64,000 nucleotides of DNA from Lachnospiraceae bacterium. GTDB taxonomy: Bacteria; Bacillota; Clostridia; Lachnospirales; Lachnospiraceae. The stretch covers positions 2,108,001 through 2,172,000 of the forward strand of contig AP025576.1 in the NCBI GenBank assembly GCA_022845955.1, given 5' to 3'. Both the position numbers and the translations under genes were made by a program. A model generated the notes under the pieces. It was not told the DNA's origin, did not search any database, and was given only the letters and a program-made list of their open reading frames with translations. Positions 1-6,610 of this stretch are shown piece after piece. Every line of letters begins with the position of its first letter. Positions within the stretch are counted from its first letter, which is position 1.

Positions 1-35
1 AGCACAATAGTTATTACTTTCATAAAAACAGGCAT

Positions 36-72
36 AAAAAAGTCCGGCTCCTTCAGGAGCCGGATTGTTTTT
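36..72 (-). terminator. Rho-independent terminator after the bactofilin gene
   Basis: A 9-bp perfect stem (43-51 with 56-64, GGCTCC core) has a TTCA loop and T-runs on both sides, so it can act in both directions. It lies immediately downstream of the leftward bactofilin gene, whose stop is at 73. Confidence 0.85.
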
Positions 73-576
73 TTACGGTATCTTCGTATCCATAACTTCC
101 TTCAGCCCGGGCAAATCAGGAAGTTCTTCCTTTTTTATTTCTTCTTCCGCCTTCGTCATCGTGCATTTTCCGTCGAATACCGCATTTTCATCCATGATCA
201 GAGTTTTGGTCAGGATATCCCCGTACAGCTTGCCGGTGGATAGGATTTCCGCCTTTCCCCGTACTTTGGCATTCCCGCTTAATTCACCGCCCAGGGTGAA
301 ATGCTCTGCGGACACATTTCCTTTAATCAGGCCTTTTTCACTCACTACAACCTTGTTTTCCGAATGGACATCTCCCTCCACAATCCCGTCTATCCGCAGG
401 ATGGTTTTGCAGTGGAGAGTACCTACGATCCGTGTTCCTTCACCGATTATGGTATCTATCTGGATAGGCGGTTTCGGAGCCGGGGCAGGAAAAGGTTCCG
501 GCGGCAGGGCCGGGGATACGTCTGCCGGGGGGATTTCCTGATAGGGTTTGGTTTCCTGGTTAGATTTTCCGAACAT
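73..576 (-). CDS. Bactofilin (polymer-forming cytoskeletal protein)
   Basis: A 167-residue protein. A proline-rich N-terminal tail (about residues 1-38) precedes a beta-helical bactofilin core (about 40-140) with repeating hydrophobic/glycine turns such as IIGEGTRIVGTL and IDGIVEGDV, then a charged tail. Bactofilins polymerise into membrane-associated filaments without nucleotide. The start at 576 is chosen because AAGGAG sits 8 bp upstream; a longer reading to 648 would run into the M23 gene. It is the second gene of a leftward pair with the degenerate M23 gene (28-bp gap). Bacillus subtilis bactofilins BacE/BacF are known to be needed for flagellar assembly, which fits the sigma-D-like promoter ahead of this pair; the flagellar link here is inference. 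Confidence 0.85.
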   Translation of the reverse strand: MFGKSNQETKPYQEIPPADVSPALPPEPFPAPAPKPPIQIDTIIGEGTRIVGTLHCKTILRIDGIVEGDVHSENKVVVSEKGLIKGNVSAEHFTLGGELSGNAKVRGKAEILSTGKLYGDILTKTLIMDENAVFDGKCTMTKAEEEIKKEELPDLPGLKEVMDTKIP

Positions 577-604
577 GATTGCGATCTCCTTTTCTTGTGT
601 AAAA

Positions 605-1369
605 TTATCCGTTGATTTCCAGTACATCTTCCGGATTGATATAGGCACCGTTTAAGAGGGTGCAAAATTCCATATGAATCATACCGTCTTTGCCGGTAAT
701 GCCGGTATATGCGATGGTTTCTCCCGCCTTAACTTTTTGACCGGAGGAAACAGTTACTTCCTTATTATAATGGTAATCGGAAATATAACCGTTTCCATGG
801 TCAATCCGGACAGACCATCCGTTATCGCCGTCCTCTGCAGCAGACAGAACCGTACCGTCTCCTGCCGCAATGACAGGGGTGGATTCCTCCATCCCAAAGT
901 CCAGGCCCATACAAAGGACGGCGGCACCGTCCCCAGGCATGTCTTCGCCGTACGAATGCAGAATGATACTGCTTCCCATCAGAGGATAAATGGCCCGGAA
1001 GTTTTGGGGCTCATCGGGCAAAACGGCAGGCGTTTCCGCCTGAGACTCCGGTTCCGGCTCCGTTTCGCGGGGGGCGGATATGCTTTCCTCCAGTTCCCTG
1101 ATTTTGGACTGGCTGCTGGACAGTTCTTTTTGCAGCGTTTTATTTGATTCGCTGGTATCCGACAGCTGCTTGCCGATAAAGAAATAACAGACGGCTGTAA
1201 AAAGGATGGCCAGGAGCAAAAGACAGTTCCGGAAACGAAAAAAGCGCCGGCGTTTTTTGATGACAGGTTTTTCCCGGCCGGCCGGCGAGATCTCGAAGGA
1301 TATAATTTTTTGATATTCTTCCAGAGCCTGCTGCCGTTTCCTCTGCCGTTCCTGTTCTAAATCATCCAT
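605..1369 (-). CDS. Membrane-anchored, degenerate LytM/M23 peptidase-domain protein
   Basis: A 254-residue protein with a basic cytoplasmic tail (1-45), one membrane segment (about 49-67), a coiled coil (about 70-95), an acidic linker, and a LytM/M23 fold (about 125-250). Active M23 enzymes carry HxxxD and HxH zinc/catalytic motifs. Here the first is CMGLD, so His is replaced by Cys, and the second is MIHME, so the first His of HxH is Met. Only Asp and the last His remain, so hydrolase activity is unlikely. Inactive LytM proteins such as Bacillus SpoIIQ act as scaffolds or receptors. It is paired with a bactofilin, as M23 proteins and bactofilins are in other bacteria. A scaffold role is inference. 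Confidence 0.8.
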   Translation of the reverse strand: MDDLEQERQRKRQQALEEYQKIISFEISPAGREKPVIKKRRRFFRFRNCLLLLAILFTAVCYFFIGKQLSDTSESNKTLQKELSSSQSKIRELEESISAPRETEPEPESQAETPAVLPDEPQNFRAIYPLMGSSIILHSYGEDMPGDGAAVLCMGLDFGMEESTPVIAAGDGTVLSAAEDGDNGWSVRIDHGNGYISDYHYNKEVTVSSGQKVKAGETIAYTGITGKDGMIHMEFCTLLNGAYINPEDVLEING

Positions 1370-1414
1370 AAACCCGGCCTCCTTTGCTTGGTAGAAGGAA
1401 AAACATTTATTTAT

Positions 1415-1440
1415 ATATCGGCAGAAAAGAGGATAAAATA
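1415..1440 (-). promoter_or_regulatory. Sigma-D-type promoter for the M23-bactofilin pair
   Basis: On the minus strand, TATT (1440-1437), a 14-bp spacer, then GCCGATAT (1422-1415), 46 bp upstream of the M23 start. The -10 matches the sigma-28/sigma-D consensus exactly and the same -35/spacer geometry recurs at 1470, 36043 and 49999. The TATT -35 differs from the canonical TAAA. Confidence 0.6.
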
Positions 1441-1469
1441 ATCAAAAAGGAATATTTTCTTTCCTGTCT

Positions 1470-1495
1470 TATTTTTTTTCGGAAAAAGCCGATAT
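1470..1495 (+). promoter_or_regulatory. Sigma-D-type promoter for the 1548 gene and FtsA-like gene
   Basis: TATT (1470-1473), 14-bp spacer, GCCGATAT (1488-1495), 52 bp before the 1548 start. It is divergent from and nearly symmetrical with the minus-strand promoter at 1415-1440, so one intergenic region would feed both units from the same sigma factor. Confidence 0.6.
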
Positions 1496-1547
1496 AGGTT
1501 GTGTGACACGGGAATGTATATAAGATTAAAGAAGATGGTGGATGGTG

Positions 1548-2531
1548 ATGAAATTGAAAAGAAAAATGTGGATAGGGATAGCGGCGGCAGGTTTTGTTGT
1601 GGCAGCGGCGGGCGGTATTGCCGTAATCTGGTCATTGAATAAGAACAGCGTTCCGAAGCCGCCGTCGCCGCCTGTCTATTATTTTGCAAAAGAAGATAAC
1701 ATATCATCGCTGACGGAAGTGGTGGGAGAACGCGTATTTGAAGAAATAAATCCGGTTGATGCCGGGGACGGCGGGGAAAGCACCGGCGCGGCGGAAGAAA
1801 CGGCTGTCCGGTCAGATACCGTGGATCGGGGAGGGGCCGAAACGCAGGAAGAAACCGGCGCACAGGAAGAAACCGCAGGACAGGAAGAAACCGGCACACA
1901 GGAAGAAACCGCCGGGGAAGAGCGGGAACAGTACCGCTACTATCCGGCGGAGGATGCTGCTGCGGATTTGCAGGCATATAAAGAGTATCTGATGCAGGAG
2001 AAGCATTTTATCGAACCTGCCATAGAGGAAGAGGACGATAAGGGAGAAGCAAAGGAAGAGGAAAAGGAGGAGGATTCCGGGGAGTTACGCTGCATTCTGG
2101 CAGGCCCTTCCTCCGATGAAAACAGCTATCTGGAAATCACGCTGACTGCCGGACAGACGGCCTGTACGGTAACTGCGGTAAAAAAGGGGGAGGCCTGGAA
2201 CAGCTATGTGGCCCGTCTTTATGAGGAAGAGAAAAAGAAGGTGCAAAAACAGCCGGAAGAGCCTATCAGCACGAGGCAGATAGCGGAGGATACCGTGCGA
2301 GGCATGTCCCAGGGACAGCTGGCGCTGTCGGAACCGGTTAAGAATTATGAGTTCATAACCAATCCCGGACTTATTATGGTGGAAGGAACCAACTATTACC
2401 GGATATCCGCTTACAAAAAGCAGGAGAATGGCACGCTTTCTTATGAATGTGCTTATCTGATGGATTTTGATTCCGGGGATGTGGGCTATAAATATGATGA
2501 TGTGACGGAGGCGTTAGAGCCGTTGGGATAA
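1548..2531 (+). CDS. Membrane-anchored protein of unknown function with QEET repeats
   Basis: About 327 residues. A short basic start is followed by one membrane segment (about 8-27), then an exported region: an acidic linker holding four exact-register six-residue repeats (QEETxx), and a C-terminal domain (about 175-327) rich in beta-strand-like sequence, ending in tyrosine-rich segments. I recognise no family. An upstream ATG at 1542 is possible; 1548 is preferred for spacing to the GGTGG at 1537-1541. It is 33 bp upstream of the FtsA-like gene, likely cotranscribed from the sigma-D-type promoter at 1470. Confidence 0.7.
   Translation: MKLKRKMWIGIAAAGFVVAAAGGIAVIWSLNKNSVPKPPSPPVYYFAKEDNISSLTEVVGERVFEEINPVDAGDGGESTGAAEETAVRSDTVDRGGAETQEETGAQEETAGQEETGTQEETAGEEREQYRYYPAEDAAADLQAYKEYLMQEKHFIEPAIEEEDDKGEAKEEEKEEDSGELRCILAGPSSDENSYLEITLTAGQTACTVTAVKKGEAWNSYVARLYEEEKKKVQKQPEEPISTRQIAEDTVRGMSQGQLALSEPVKNYEFITNPGLIMVEGTNYYRISAYKKQENGTLSYECAYLMDFDSGDVGYKYDDVTEALEPLG
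1842..1913 (+). repeat. Four tandem 18-bp units encoding QEET repeats
   Basis: Four consecutive 18-bp units with core CAGGAAGAAACC, in frame in the 1548 gene (about residues 99-122). They differ by a few bases, so they are moderately diverged. The unit is a multiple of three, so copy-number change keeps the frame and would only alter linker length. Confidence 0.85.
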
Positions 2532-2564
2532 CCGGAAACGGACGGATAAAAGGCGGAGGAGTAC

Positions 2565-4379
2565 ATGGAAAAGGGATTGCCAAAGACTGCGGTATTTGCG
2601 CTGGATATCGGCACACGGAGTATTATCGGCATGTTGGGGGTGCCGGAAGAGGACAAAATGAAGGTGATCGCCATAGCCCGTGCCGAACATTCGAAGCGGG
2701 CCATGGTGGACGGACAGATTGAGGATATCGGGGAAGTGGCCCGGGTGGCCGTCCGGGTCCGGGAGGAGCTGGAGGAGCAAAGCGGCTGCCGGCTGGAGCA
2801 GGTTTATGTGGCGGCTGCCGGAAGGGCATTGATAACCCAGGCGGCTTCCTTTACCCTGGAGCTTCCCGGGATGGATGTCATTACGGAGGAAACGGTAAGC
2901 CGCCTGGAGGCAGGAGCCGTGCAGGAAGCACAGAAGGCTTTCGGGGAAACGGAAGAGGACAGGGAGAAGCAGTTCTTTCTTGTGGGCTATACGGTTTCCC
3001 AGTATTATCTGGATGCGTATCCCATATCCAGTATTCTGGCACATAAGGGGAGAAAAATCAAAGCGGATATCGTGGCAACCTTCCTGCCCGGTGAGGTGGT
3101 GGAAAGCCTCTATTCCGCCATGCGTATTGCCGGCCTGGAGGTTGCAGGGCTGACACTGGAACCTATTGCGGCAATTAATGTTACCATACCGGAAAAGCTG
3201 CGGCTTCTGAATCTGGCAATGGTGGATATCGGAGCGGGAACTTCGGATATCGCGGTCTGCCGGGACGGGAAAGTGGTTGGTTATACGATGGCGACACTGG
3301 CCGGTGATGAGATTACGGAAAGTATCATGAAAGCATATCTGGTGGATTTTGATACGGCCGAGGCCATAAAGCAGCAGCTGGGCAAAACGGAGGATGTCAT
3401 TTTCCAGGATATTCTGGGTTATGAGCAGCGGTATTCCCCCGGTCAGGTGCTTGCCATGCTGGAAGAAAGCATCACAAGACTGGGACAGGAAATCGGAAAA
3501 CGGATACTGGAGGTAAATGCAGGCCCTCCGTCCGCTGTCTTTCTGGCCGGAGGCGGCAGCAGGCTTCCGGGGCTGATGGAGCAGATTACCGTCGCCCTTG
3601 GTATGGACAAGAACCGCGCTTCCGCAGCAGGGCATTATTTTTCCATACATGCCTGTTCCGATATTGTGAATATCGGGGATCCGGAGTATGCCACCCCTCT
3701 TGGCATTCTTGTGTCCGCGGGGCTGAATCTGATAAATGACAGCTTTTCCGTGGTACTGAACGGGAAAACGGCTAAACTTTTCAGCAATGGGACTCTGCAT
3801 ATATCCGATGTTTTGATGATGTCCGGTTATACCTATAATGATTTTATAGGCCGGTCGGGAAAGAGCATCCGCATTACCCTGAACGGAATCCCCAGGAATT
3901 TCCACGGAACACCCGGGGAGCCTGCGGTTCTTAAAATGAATGGTGCAGACGCCAGGATTTCCGATTTGGTCCATGCAGGGGATCATATTACTTTCGTTCC
4001 GGCCGGCAGGGGGGAGGATGCCTGTGCCGCCGTTTCGGATATTATAGGAACGCAGGAGAAGGAAAAGGGGATGCTCCGTCTGCTGGTCAATGGAAAACCG
4101 GCAGAGGGGAATGTTTTCCTTTCGAATGGGGATGTGGTGGAAACAAGGGATGACAGGGAAGAAGGACAGCTTACTTTTACCCTGAATGCCAAAACCATTA
4201 CGCTGCCGGCCAAGGCGGACGGAATGCCTTATTATCTCATGGATTTTCTGCAGTATTCCGGTCTGGATCTGGATCATATAACCGCTCCTGTTATTCTCAG
4301 GGTAAATGGTTCTCCGGCATCCTTTCAGCGAGAAATCCGGGAAAATGACATGATTGCTATATATGAAGAAAAAAATTAA
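2565..4379 (+). CDS. FtsA/PilM-like actin-fold protein with C-terminal extension
   Basis: A 604-residue protein. The first ~370 residues show the actin-superfamily ATPase signature in FtsA order: phosphate-1 loop FALDIGTRSIIGML (about 11-24), the 1C-type insert region, phosphate-2 loop MVDIGAGTSDIAV (about 220-232) and adenosine motif FLAGGGSRLPGL (about 325-336). FtsA is normally about 420 residues; the last ~200 residues here form an extra domain of beta-rich sequence without a recognised family, and no clear membrane-binding amphipathic tail ends the protein. RBS is GGAGGAG, 5 bp before the ATG. The gene is not next to ftsZ; a possible sigma-D promoter lies upstream, so a role in motility or polar organisation rather than division is suggested but unproven. 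Confidence 0.8.
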   Translation: MEKGLPKTAVFALDIGTRSIIGMLGVPEEDKMKVIAIARAEHSKRAMVDGQIEDIGEVARVAVRVREELEEQSGCRLEQVYVAAAGRALITQAASFTLELPGMDVITEETVSRLEAGAVQEAQKAFGETEEDREKQFFLVGYTVSQYYLDAYPISSILAHKGRKIKADIVATFLPGEVVESLYSAMRIAGLEVAGLTLEPIAAINVTIPEKLRLLNLAMVDIGAGTSDIAVCRDGKVVGYTMATLAGDEITESIMKAYLVDFDTAEAIKQQLGKTEDVIFQDILGYEQRYSPGQVLAMLEESITRLGQEIGKRILEVNAGPPSAVFLAGGGSRLPGLMEQITVALGMDKNRASAAGHYFSIHACSDIVNIGDPEYATPLGILVSAGLNLINDSFSVVLNGKTAKLFSNGTLHISDVLMMSGYTYNDFIGRSGKSIRITLNGIPRNFHGTPGEPAVLKMNGADARISDLVHAGDHITFVPAGRGEDACAAVSDIIGTQEKEKGMLRLLVNGKPAEGNVFLSNGDVVETRDDREEGQLTFTLNAKTITLPAKADGMPYYLMDFLQYSGLDLDHITAPVILRVNGSPASFQREIRENDMIAIYEEKN

Positions 4380-4399
4380 AAAAAACGAAGTATCACTCT

Positions 4400-4425
4400 T
4401 AAGTATTCGCAGAGACTGCCGATTA
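4400..4425 (+). promoter_or_regulatory. Sigma-D-type promoter for flgB
   Basis: TAAG (4400-4403), 14-bp spacer, GCCGATTA (4418-4425), 33 bp before the flgB ATG. The same TAAG-N14-GCCGATA arrangement is found before fliD. Confidence 0.65.
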
Positions 4426-4457
4426 ATAAATTATAATACAATTTGGGGGTATTATAG

Positions 4458-4841
4458 ATGAATGGATTATATGGAAATTCGATATCATTAATGAACAAGG
4501 CGTTGGACTGTCTGTGGAAAAGACAGGAGGTGATATCCAATAACCTGGCTAATGTGGATACGCCGGGCTACAAGGCGCAATATGTGACTTTTGAGGATGC
4601 GTTGAAAAAAAGTATAGAAGAGAGCGCTGTAAAAGGCCGGCAGAATATCCGGGAGGCAATCCTGAATTCACCCTGTGAGGTTTTGGAAACACAGGACCGC
4701 ACGGAAAGACTGGACGGGAATACTGTGGATGCCACGGATGAGTTTGTGGAAATGACCCGGGCAACCTATCAGTATCAGTATTTATTGAATGCGGTTAATC
4801 AGGATTTATCCAGACTTAGAACGGTTATAAAAGGAAACTGA
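4458..4841 (+). CDS. flgB: Flagellar basal-body rod protein FlgB
   Basis: A 127-residue rod protein at the usual length. The N-terminal heptad region contains VISNNLANVDTPGYKAQ (about residues 24-40), the conserved axial-protein motif, and the C-terminal region has the matching hydrophobic helix (YQYLLNAVNQDLSRL). FlgB is the proximal rod subunit exported through the flagellar type III apparatus. It normally begins an flgB-flgC-fliE operon; here it is followed by a terminator, a recombinase and an invertible segment, and flgC lies at 18589. It therefore appears to be a single-gene unit outside the switch, read from its own sigma-D-type promoter. Confidence 0.97.
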   Translation: MNGLYGNSISLMNKALDCLWKRQEVISNNLANVDTPGYKAQYVTFEDALKKSIEESAVKGRQNIREAILNSPCEVLETQDRTERLDGNTVDATDEFVEMTRATYQYQYLLNAVNQDLSRLRTVIKGN

Positions 4842-4861
4842 CAAAGTACACTATCTATTAG

Positions 4862-4889
4862 TTGTAAAGTTTACAGAATTGGTTACAAT
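4862..4889 (+). promoter_or_regulatory. Sigma-A-type promoter for the recombinase
   Basis: TTGTAA (4862-4867), 16-bp spacer, TACAAT (4884-4889). Expected transcription start is near 4896. The -10 overlaps the left arm of the terminator hairpin at 4888-4933, so RNA begun here would lack most of that arm and should escape it. Confidence 0.5.
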
Positions 4890-4939
4890 ATCTGTTAGAC
4901 ACCTGAAAATGAAAAAAGGGGTCTAGCAGATATTTTTTT
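4888..4939 (+). terminator. Rho-independent terminator after flgB
   Basis: A 13-bp stem with one G-U pair (4888-4900 with 4921-4933; core TCTGTTAGAC) extends inward after one mismatch and is followed by a run of seven T (4933-4939). It should stop transcription coming from flgB before the recombinase. Confidence 0.75.
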
Positions 4940-4958
4940 GAAATGGAAGGGACAAGTC

Positions 4959-5084
4959 ATGGAAGAAAGAAGCACATTTAACACAATATTAAAAAACAAA
5001 ATAAAGGATGAACGGAAAGAGAGCGATTGGGAGGTAATAAATGAGACCGCATATATTAACACTTTCACTGATTCAGGAGTATAG
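4959..5084 (+). CDS. Possible 41-residue leader ORF overlapping the recombinase start
   Basis: An ATG at 4959 has a good ribosome binding site (GGAAGGG, 7 bp upstream) and opens 41 codons rich in Lys/Glu, ending at a TAG 41 bp inside the recombinase gene in another frame. The recombinase ATG has GGGAGG 5 bp upstream, inside this ORF. The arrangement would allow translational coupling of the two. No family is recognised, and it could be untranslated leader. Confidence 0.35.
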   Translation: MEERSTFNTILKNKIKDERKESDWEVINETAYINTFTDSGV

Positions 5085-5895
5085 AAGTAAACTGTATGAG
5101 GAGGAAAAAAGCAAGGCCACGATAGACAAGTATTTAAGGGATATCAGAGCCTTCTATCATTTTCTGCCCGATGATAAAAAGGTAGTTAAGGCAGAGGTCA
5201 TACATTACAAAGAATTACTTTTGATGAAGTATAAGGCATCCAGTATTAATTCCATGTTAATTGCATTGAATGTTTTCTTTACCCATCAGCATTGGGACGA
5301 CTGCAGAATAAAACTTTTAAAGGTACAGAAAAGTGCATTCCGTGATTCGGAAGAGGGGATGTCTAAAGATGAGTATGCCAGACTGATAGAGGCAGCGAAT
5401 GACGAAAACAAGCCCAGGCTGGCAATGGCCCTGCAGACTATCTGTTCTACAGGAATCAGAGTGAGTGAATTGCAGTATATAACAGTGGAAGCGGTAAAAG
5501 ATGGAAAAGTTGTTGTGAACAATAAAGGCAAAGTCAGAATAATCCTGATACCTCCGGAGCTTCAGAAATGCCTGAAGCAGTACTGTGCGGAAACAGGAAA
5601 AAGTAAGGGGATGATTTTTACAACGAAAAACGGCAAACCGATAGACAGAAGCAATATATGGAGAGAAATGAAAAATTTGAGTGCAAAAGCTCATGTGGAA
5701 GAAAAGAAGGTATACCCTCACAATCTGAGACATCTCTTTGCGGTCACGTATTATGAAAAAGAAAAAAATATAATATATCTGTCGGATGTTCTTGGACACA
5801 GCAGCATGGAAACCACACGGATTTATACCCGGATCAATGATGCGGAACATTTCCGCCGGATATCAGGTATGGGGCTGGTCCTTTCCGAACATTAA
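5041..5895 (+). CDS. Tyrosine recombinase, predicted invertase of the adjacent segment
   Basis: A 284-residue tyrosine recombinase with all catalytic residues: Arg140 in TGIRVSEL, the beta-hairpin Lys (162 or 164 in NNKGKVR), His227 and Arg230 in HNLRHLF, His253 in LGHSSM and the nucleophile Tyr262 in TRIYTR. The N-terminal SAM-like core-binding domain covers about residues 5-95. Size is typical of XerC/D-like and RecV-type phase-variation recombinases. Its stop codon is 5 bp from an exact 24-bp inverted repeat whose partner lies 277 bp on, so the natural reading is that it catalyses inversion of that segment. It sits outside the invertible DNA and has its own probable promoter. AT-rich codon use differs from the flanking flagellar genes, suggesting acquisition. 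Confidence 0.93.
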   Translation: MRPHILTLSLIQEYRSKLYEEEKSKATIDKYLRDIRAFYHFLPDDKKVVKAEVIHYKELLLMKYKASSINSMLIALNVFFTHQHWDDCRIKLLKVQKSAFRDSEEGMSKDEYARLIEAANDENKPRLAMALQTICSTGIRVSELQYITVEAVKDGKVVVNNKGKVRIILIPPELQKCLKQYCAETGKSKGMIFTTKNGKPIDRSNIWREMKNLSAKAHVEEKKVYPHNLRHLFAVTYYEKEKNIIYLSDVLGHSSMETTRIYTRINDAEHFRRISGMGLVLSEH

Positions 5896-5900
5896 AAAAA

Positions 5901-5924
5901 ACAACATAATATGGATTATGTTGT
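5901..5924 (+). repeat. Left inverted repeat of the invertible segment
   Basis: A 24-bp site: arm ACAACATAAT, asymmetric core ATGG, arm ATTATGTTGT. The arms are perfect inverted copies of each other, as expected of a tyrosine recombinase core site with two binding arms around a crossover region. Its exact reverse complement is at 6202-6225. Confidence 0.93.
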
Positions 5925-5940
5925 TATACTATATCTGTTA

Positions 5941-5968
5941 TTGAAATCATTATAGTTGTTAGTATAAT
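5941..5968 (+). promoter_or_regulatory. Rightward promoter inside the invertible segment
   Basis: TTGAAA (5941-5946), 16-bp spacer, TATAAT (5963-5968). Close to the sigma-A consensus. Transcripts would start near 5975 and run into the hairpin at 6149. Confidence 0.6.
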
Positions 5969-5989
5969 GGCATATTCCAAAAATTGCAA
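5961..5989 (-). promoter_or_regulatory. Leftward promoter inside the invertible segment
   Basis: On the minus strand, TTGCAA (5989-5984), 17-bp spacer, TATACT (5966-5961). It overlaps the rightward promoter back to back. As sequenced it points into the recombinase antisense strand; after inversion it would point at fliE. Confidence 0.5.
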
Positions 5990-6148
5990 CAATAATACAA
6001 AAATTCGACATTTTTTTTCCAGAAATATTATTATTTCCGTACATATCTTTCGTTTGCGTAACATTTTGTTATTTGAACAAATATTTATAATCTTAATTAT
6101 AAGTATTAATTACATCATTCCATAGTGTAACTTCCATTTCGATAGTAT

Positions 6149-6190
6149 AAGAGCACCACTGCAAATCCGCAGTGGTGCTCTTTCCTTTGG
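6149..6190 (+). terminator. Hairpin terminator inside the invertible segment
   Basis: A perfect 14-bp stem (6149-6162 with 6169-6182; arm GAGCACCACTGC) with a 6-nt loop, followed on the right by TTTCCTTT. The T-rich side faces fliE, so it is stronger in the rightward direction than leftward. Confidence 0.75.
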
Positions 6191-6201
6191 CAAAATCCCG
6201 T

Positions 6202-6225
6202 ACAACATAATCCATATTATGTTGT
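6202..6225 (-). repeat. Right inverted repeat of the invertible segment
   Basis: Arm ACAACATAAT, core CCAT, arm ATTATGTTGT: the exact reverse complement of 5901-5924. The match ends sharply on both sides. It ends 32 bp before the fliE start codon, so it lies in the fliE 5-prime leader in either orientation. Confidence 0.93.
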
Positions 6226-6257
6226 GGATTATCATTATCACATCATGGAGGCTGGTT

Positions 6258-6572
6258 ATGGAAAATTTATTTATCATTCCGCTTACTCCCGGACGTATGC
6301 AGGCGGGAGCAGAAGGTATCGGTGAAGAACGTACGGAAGGGAACAATGGGGCAGCTATGTTCAGTGATATTTTTCAGAATATGCTGTCAGAAGCAAGGGA
6401 GGCGGAAGAGAATTATTCCGAGCAGCAATACCTTCTTGCAACCGGGCAGATAGAAGATGCCCATTCCGTGACAATAGCGGGGTCCTATGCCCAGCTGACG
6501 GTTGATATGGTGGTATCGCTGAGAAATAAAGCGCTGGAATCTTACAATGAACTGATGAGGCTGAATGTGTAA
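6258..6572 (+). CDS. fliE: Flagellar hook-basal body protein FliE
   Basis: A 104-residue FliE, which joins the MS ring to the rod. The C-terminal half carries the conserved FliE pattern (QYLLATGQIEDAHSV ... VDMVVSLRNKALESYNELMRLNV). The start at 6258 is chosen because GGAGG lies 7 bp upstream; an in-frame upstream ATG at 6219 would begin inside the right inverted repeat and is not used. It is the first gene downstream of the invertible segment and heads a run of closely spaced genes, so it is the first target of the proposed switch. Confidence 0.95.
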   Translation: MENLFIIPLTPGRMQAGAEGIGEERTEGNNGAAMFSDIFQNMLSEAREAEENYSEQQYLLATGQIEDAHSVTIAGSYAQLTVDMVVSLRNKALESYNELMRLNV

Positions 6573-6610
6573 GCTTCAGAAGCTAAAAGGATGACAGAGG
6601 GAACATAAAA

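Larger units (their letters stand above)
5901..6225. other. Invertible DNA segment (predicted flagellar phase switch)
   Basis: A 325-bp, AT-rich, gene-free segment bounded by exact 24-bp inverted repeats, located between the recombinase and fliE. It holds a rightward sigma-A-like promoter (5941-5968), an overlapping leftward one (5961-5989) and a hairpin terminator (6149-6190) next to the fliE side. In this orientation the hairpin lies between the rightward promoter and fliE, so fliE is predicted OFF or low. After inversion (x becomes 12126 minus x) the promoter now facing left would sit at about 6137-6165, facing fliE, with the hairpin behind it, predicted ON. Clostridioides difficile has an analogous RecV-controlled switch upstream of flgB. 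The switch itself is inference from structure. Confidence 0.8.

Noticed and set aside
2514..4277. A 587-codon open frame on the minus strand
   Set aside because: Antisense of the FtsA-like gene; His/Gln/Cys-rich product with no domain sense and no ribosome binding site.
4842..6257. Remnant of flgC between flgB and fliE
   Set aside because: No stretch resembling the FlgC axial motifs is present in any frame; the intact gene is at 18589.
6110..6346. A 78-codon minus-strand ORF across the inversion segment
   Set aside because: It spans the right inverted repeat and would be broken by inversion; no ribosome binding site, and composition is like non-coding DNA.
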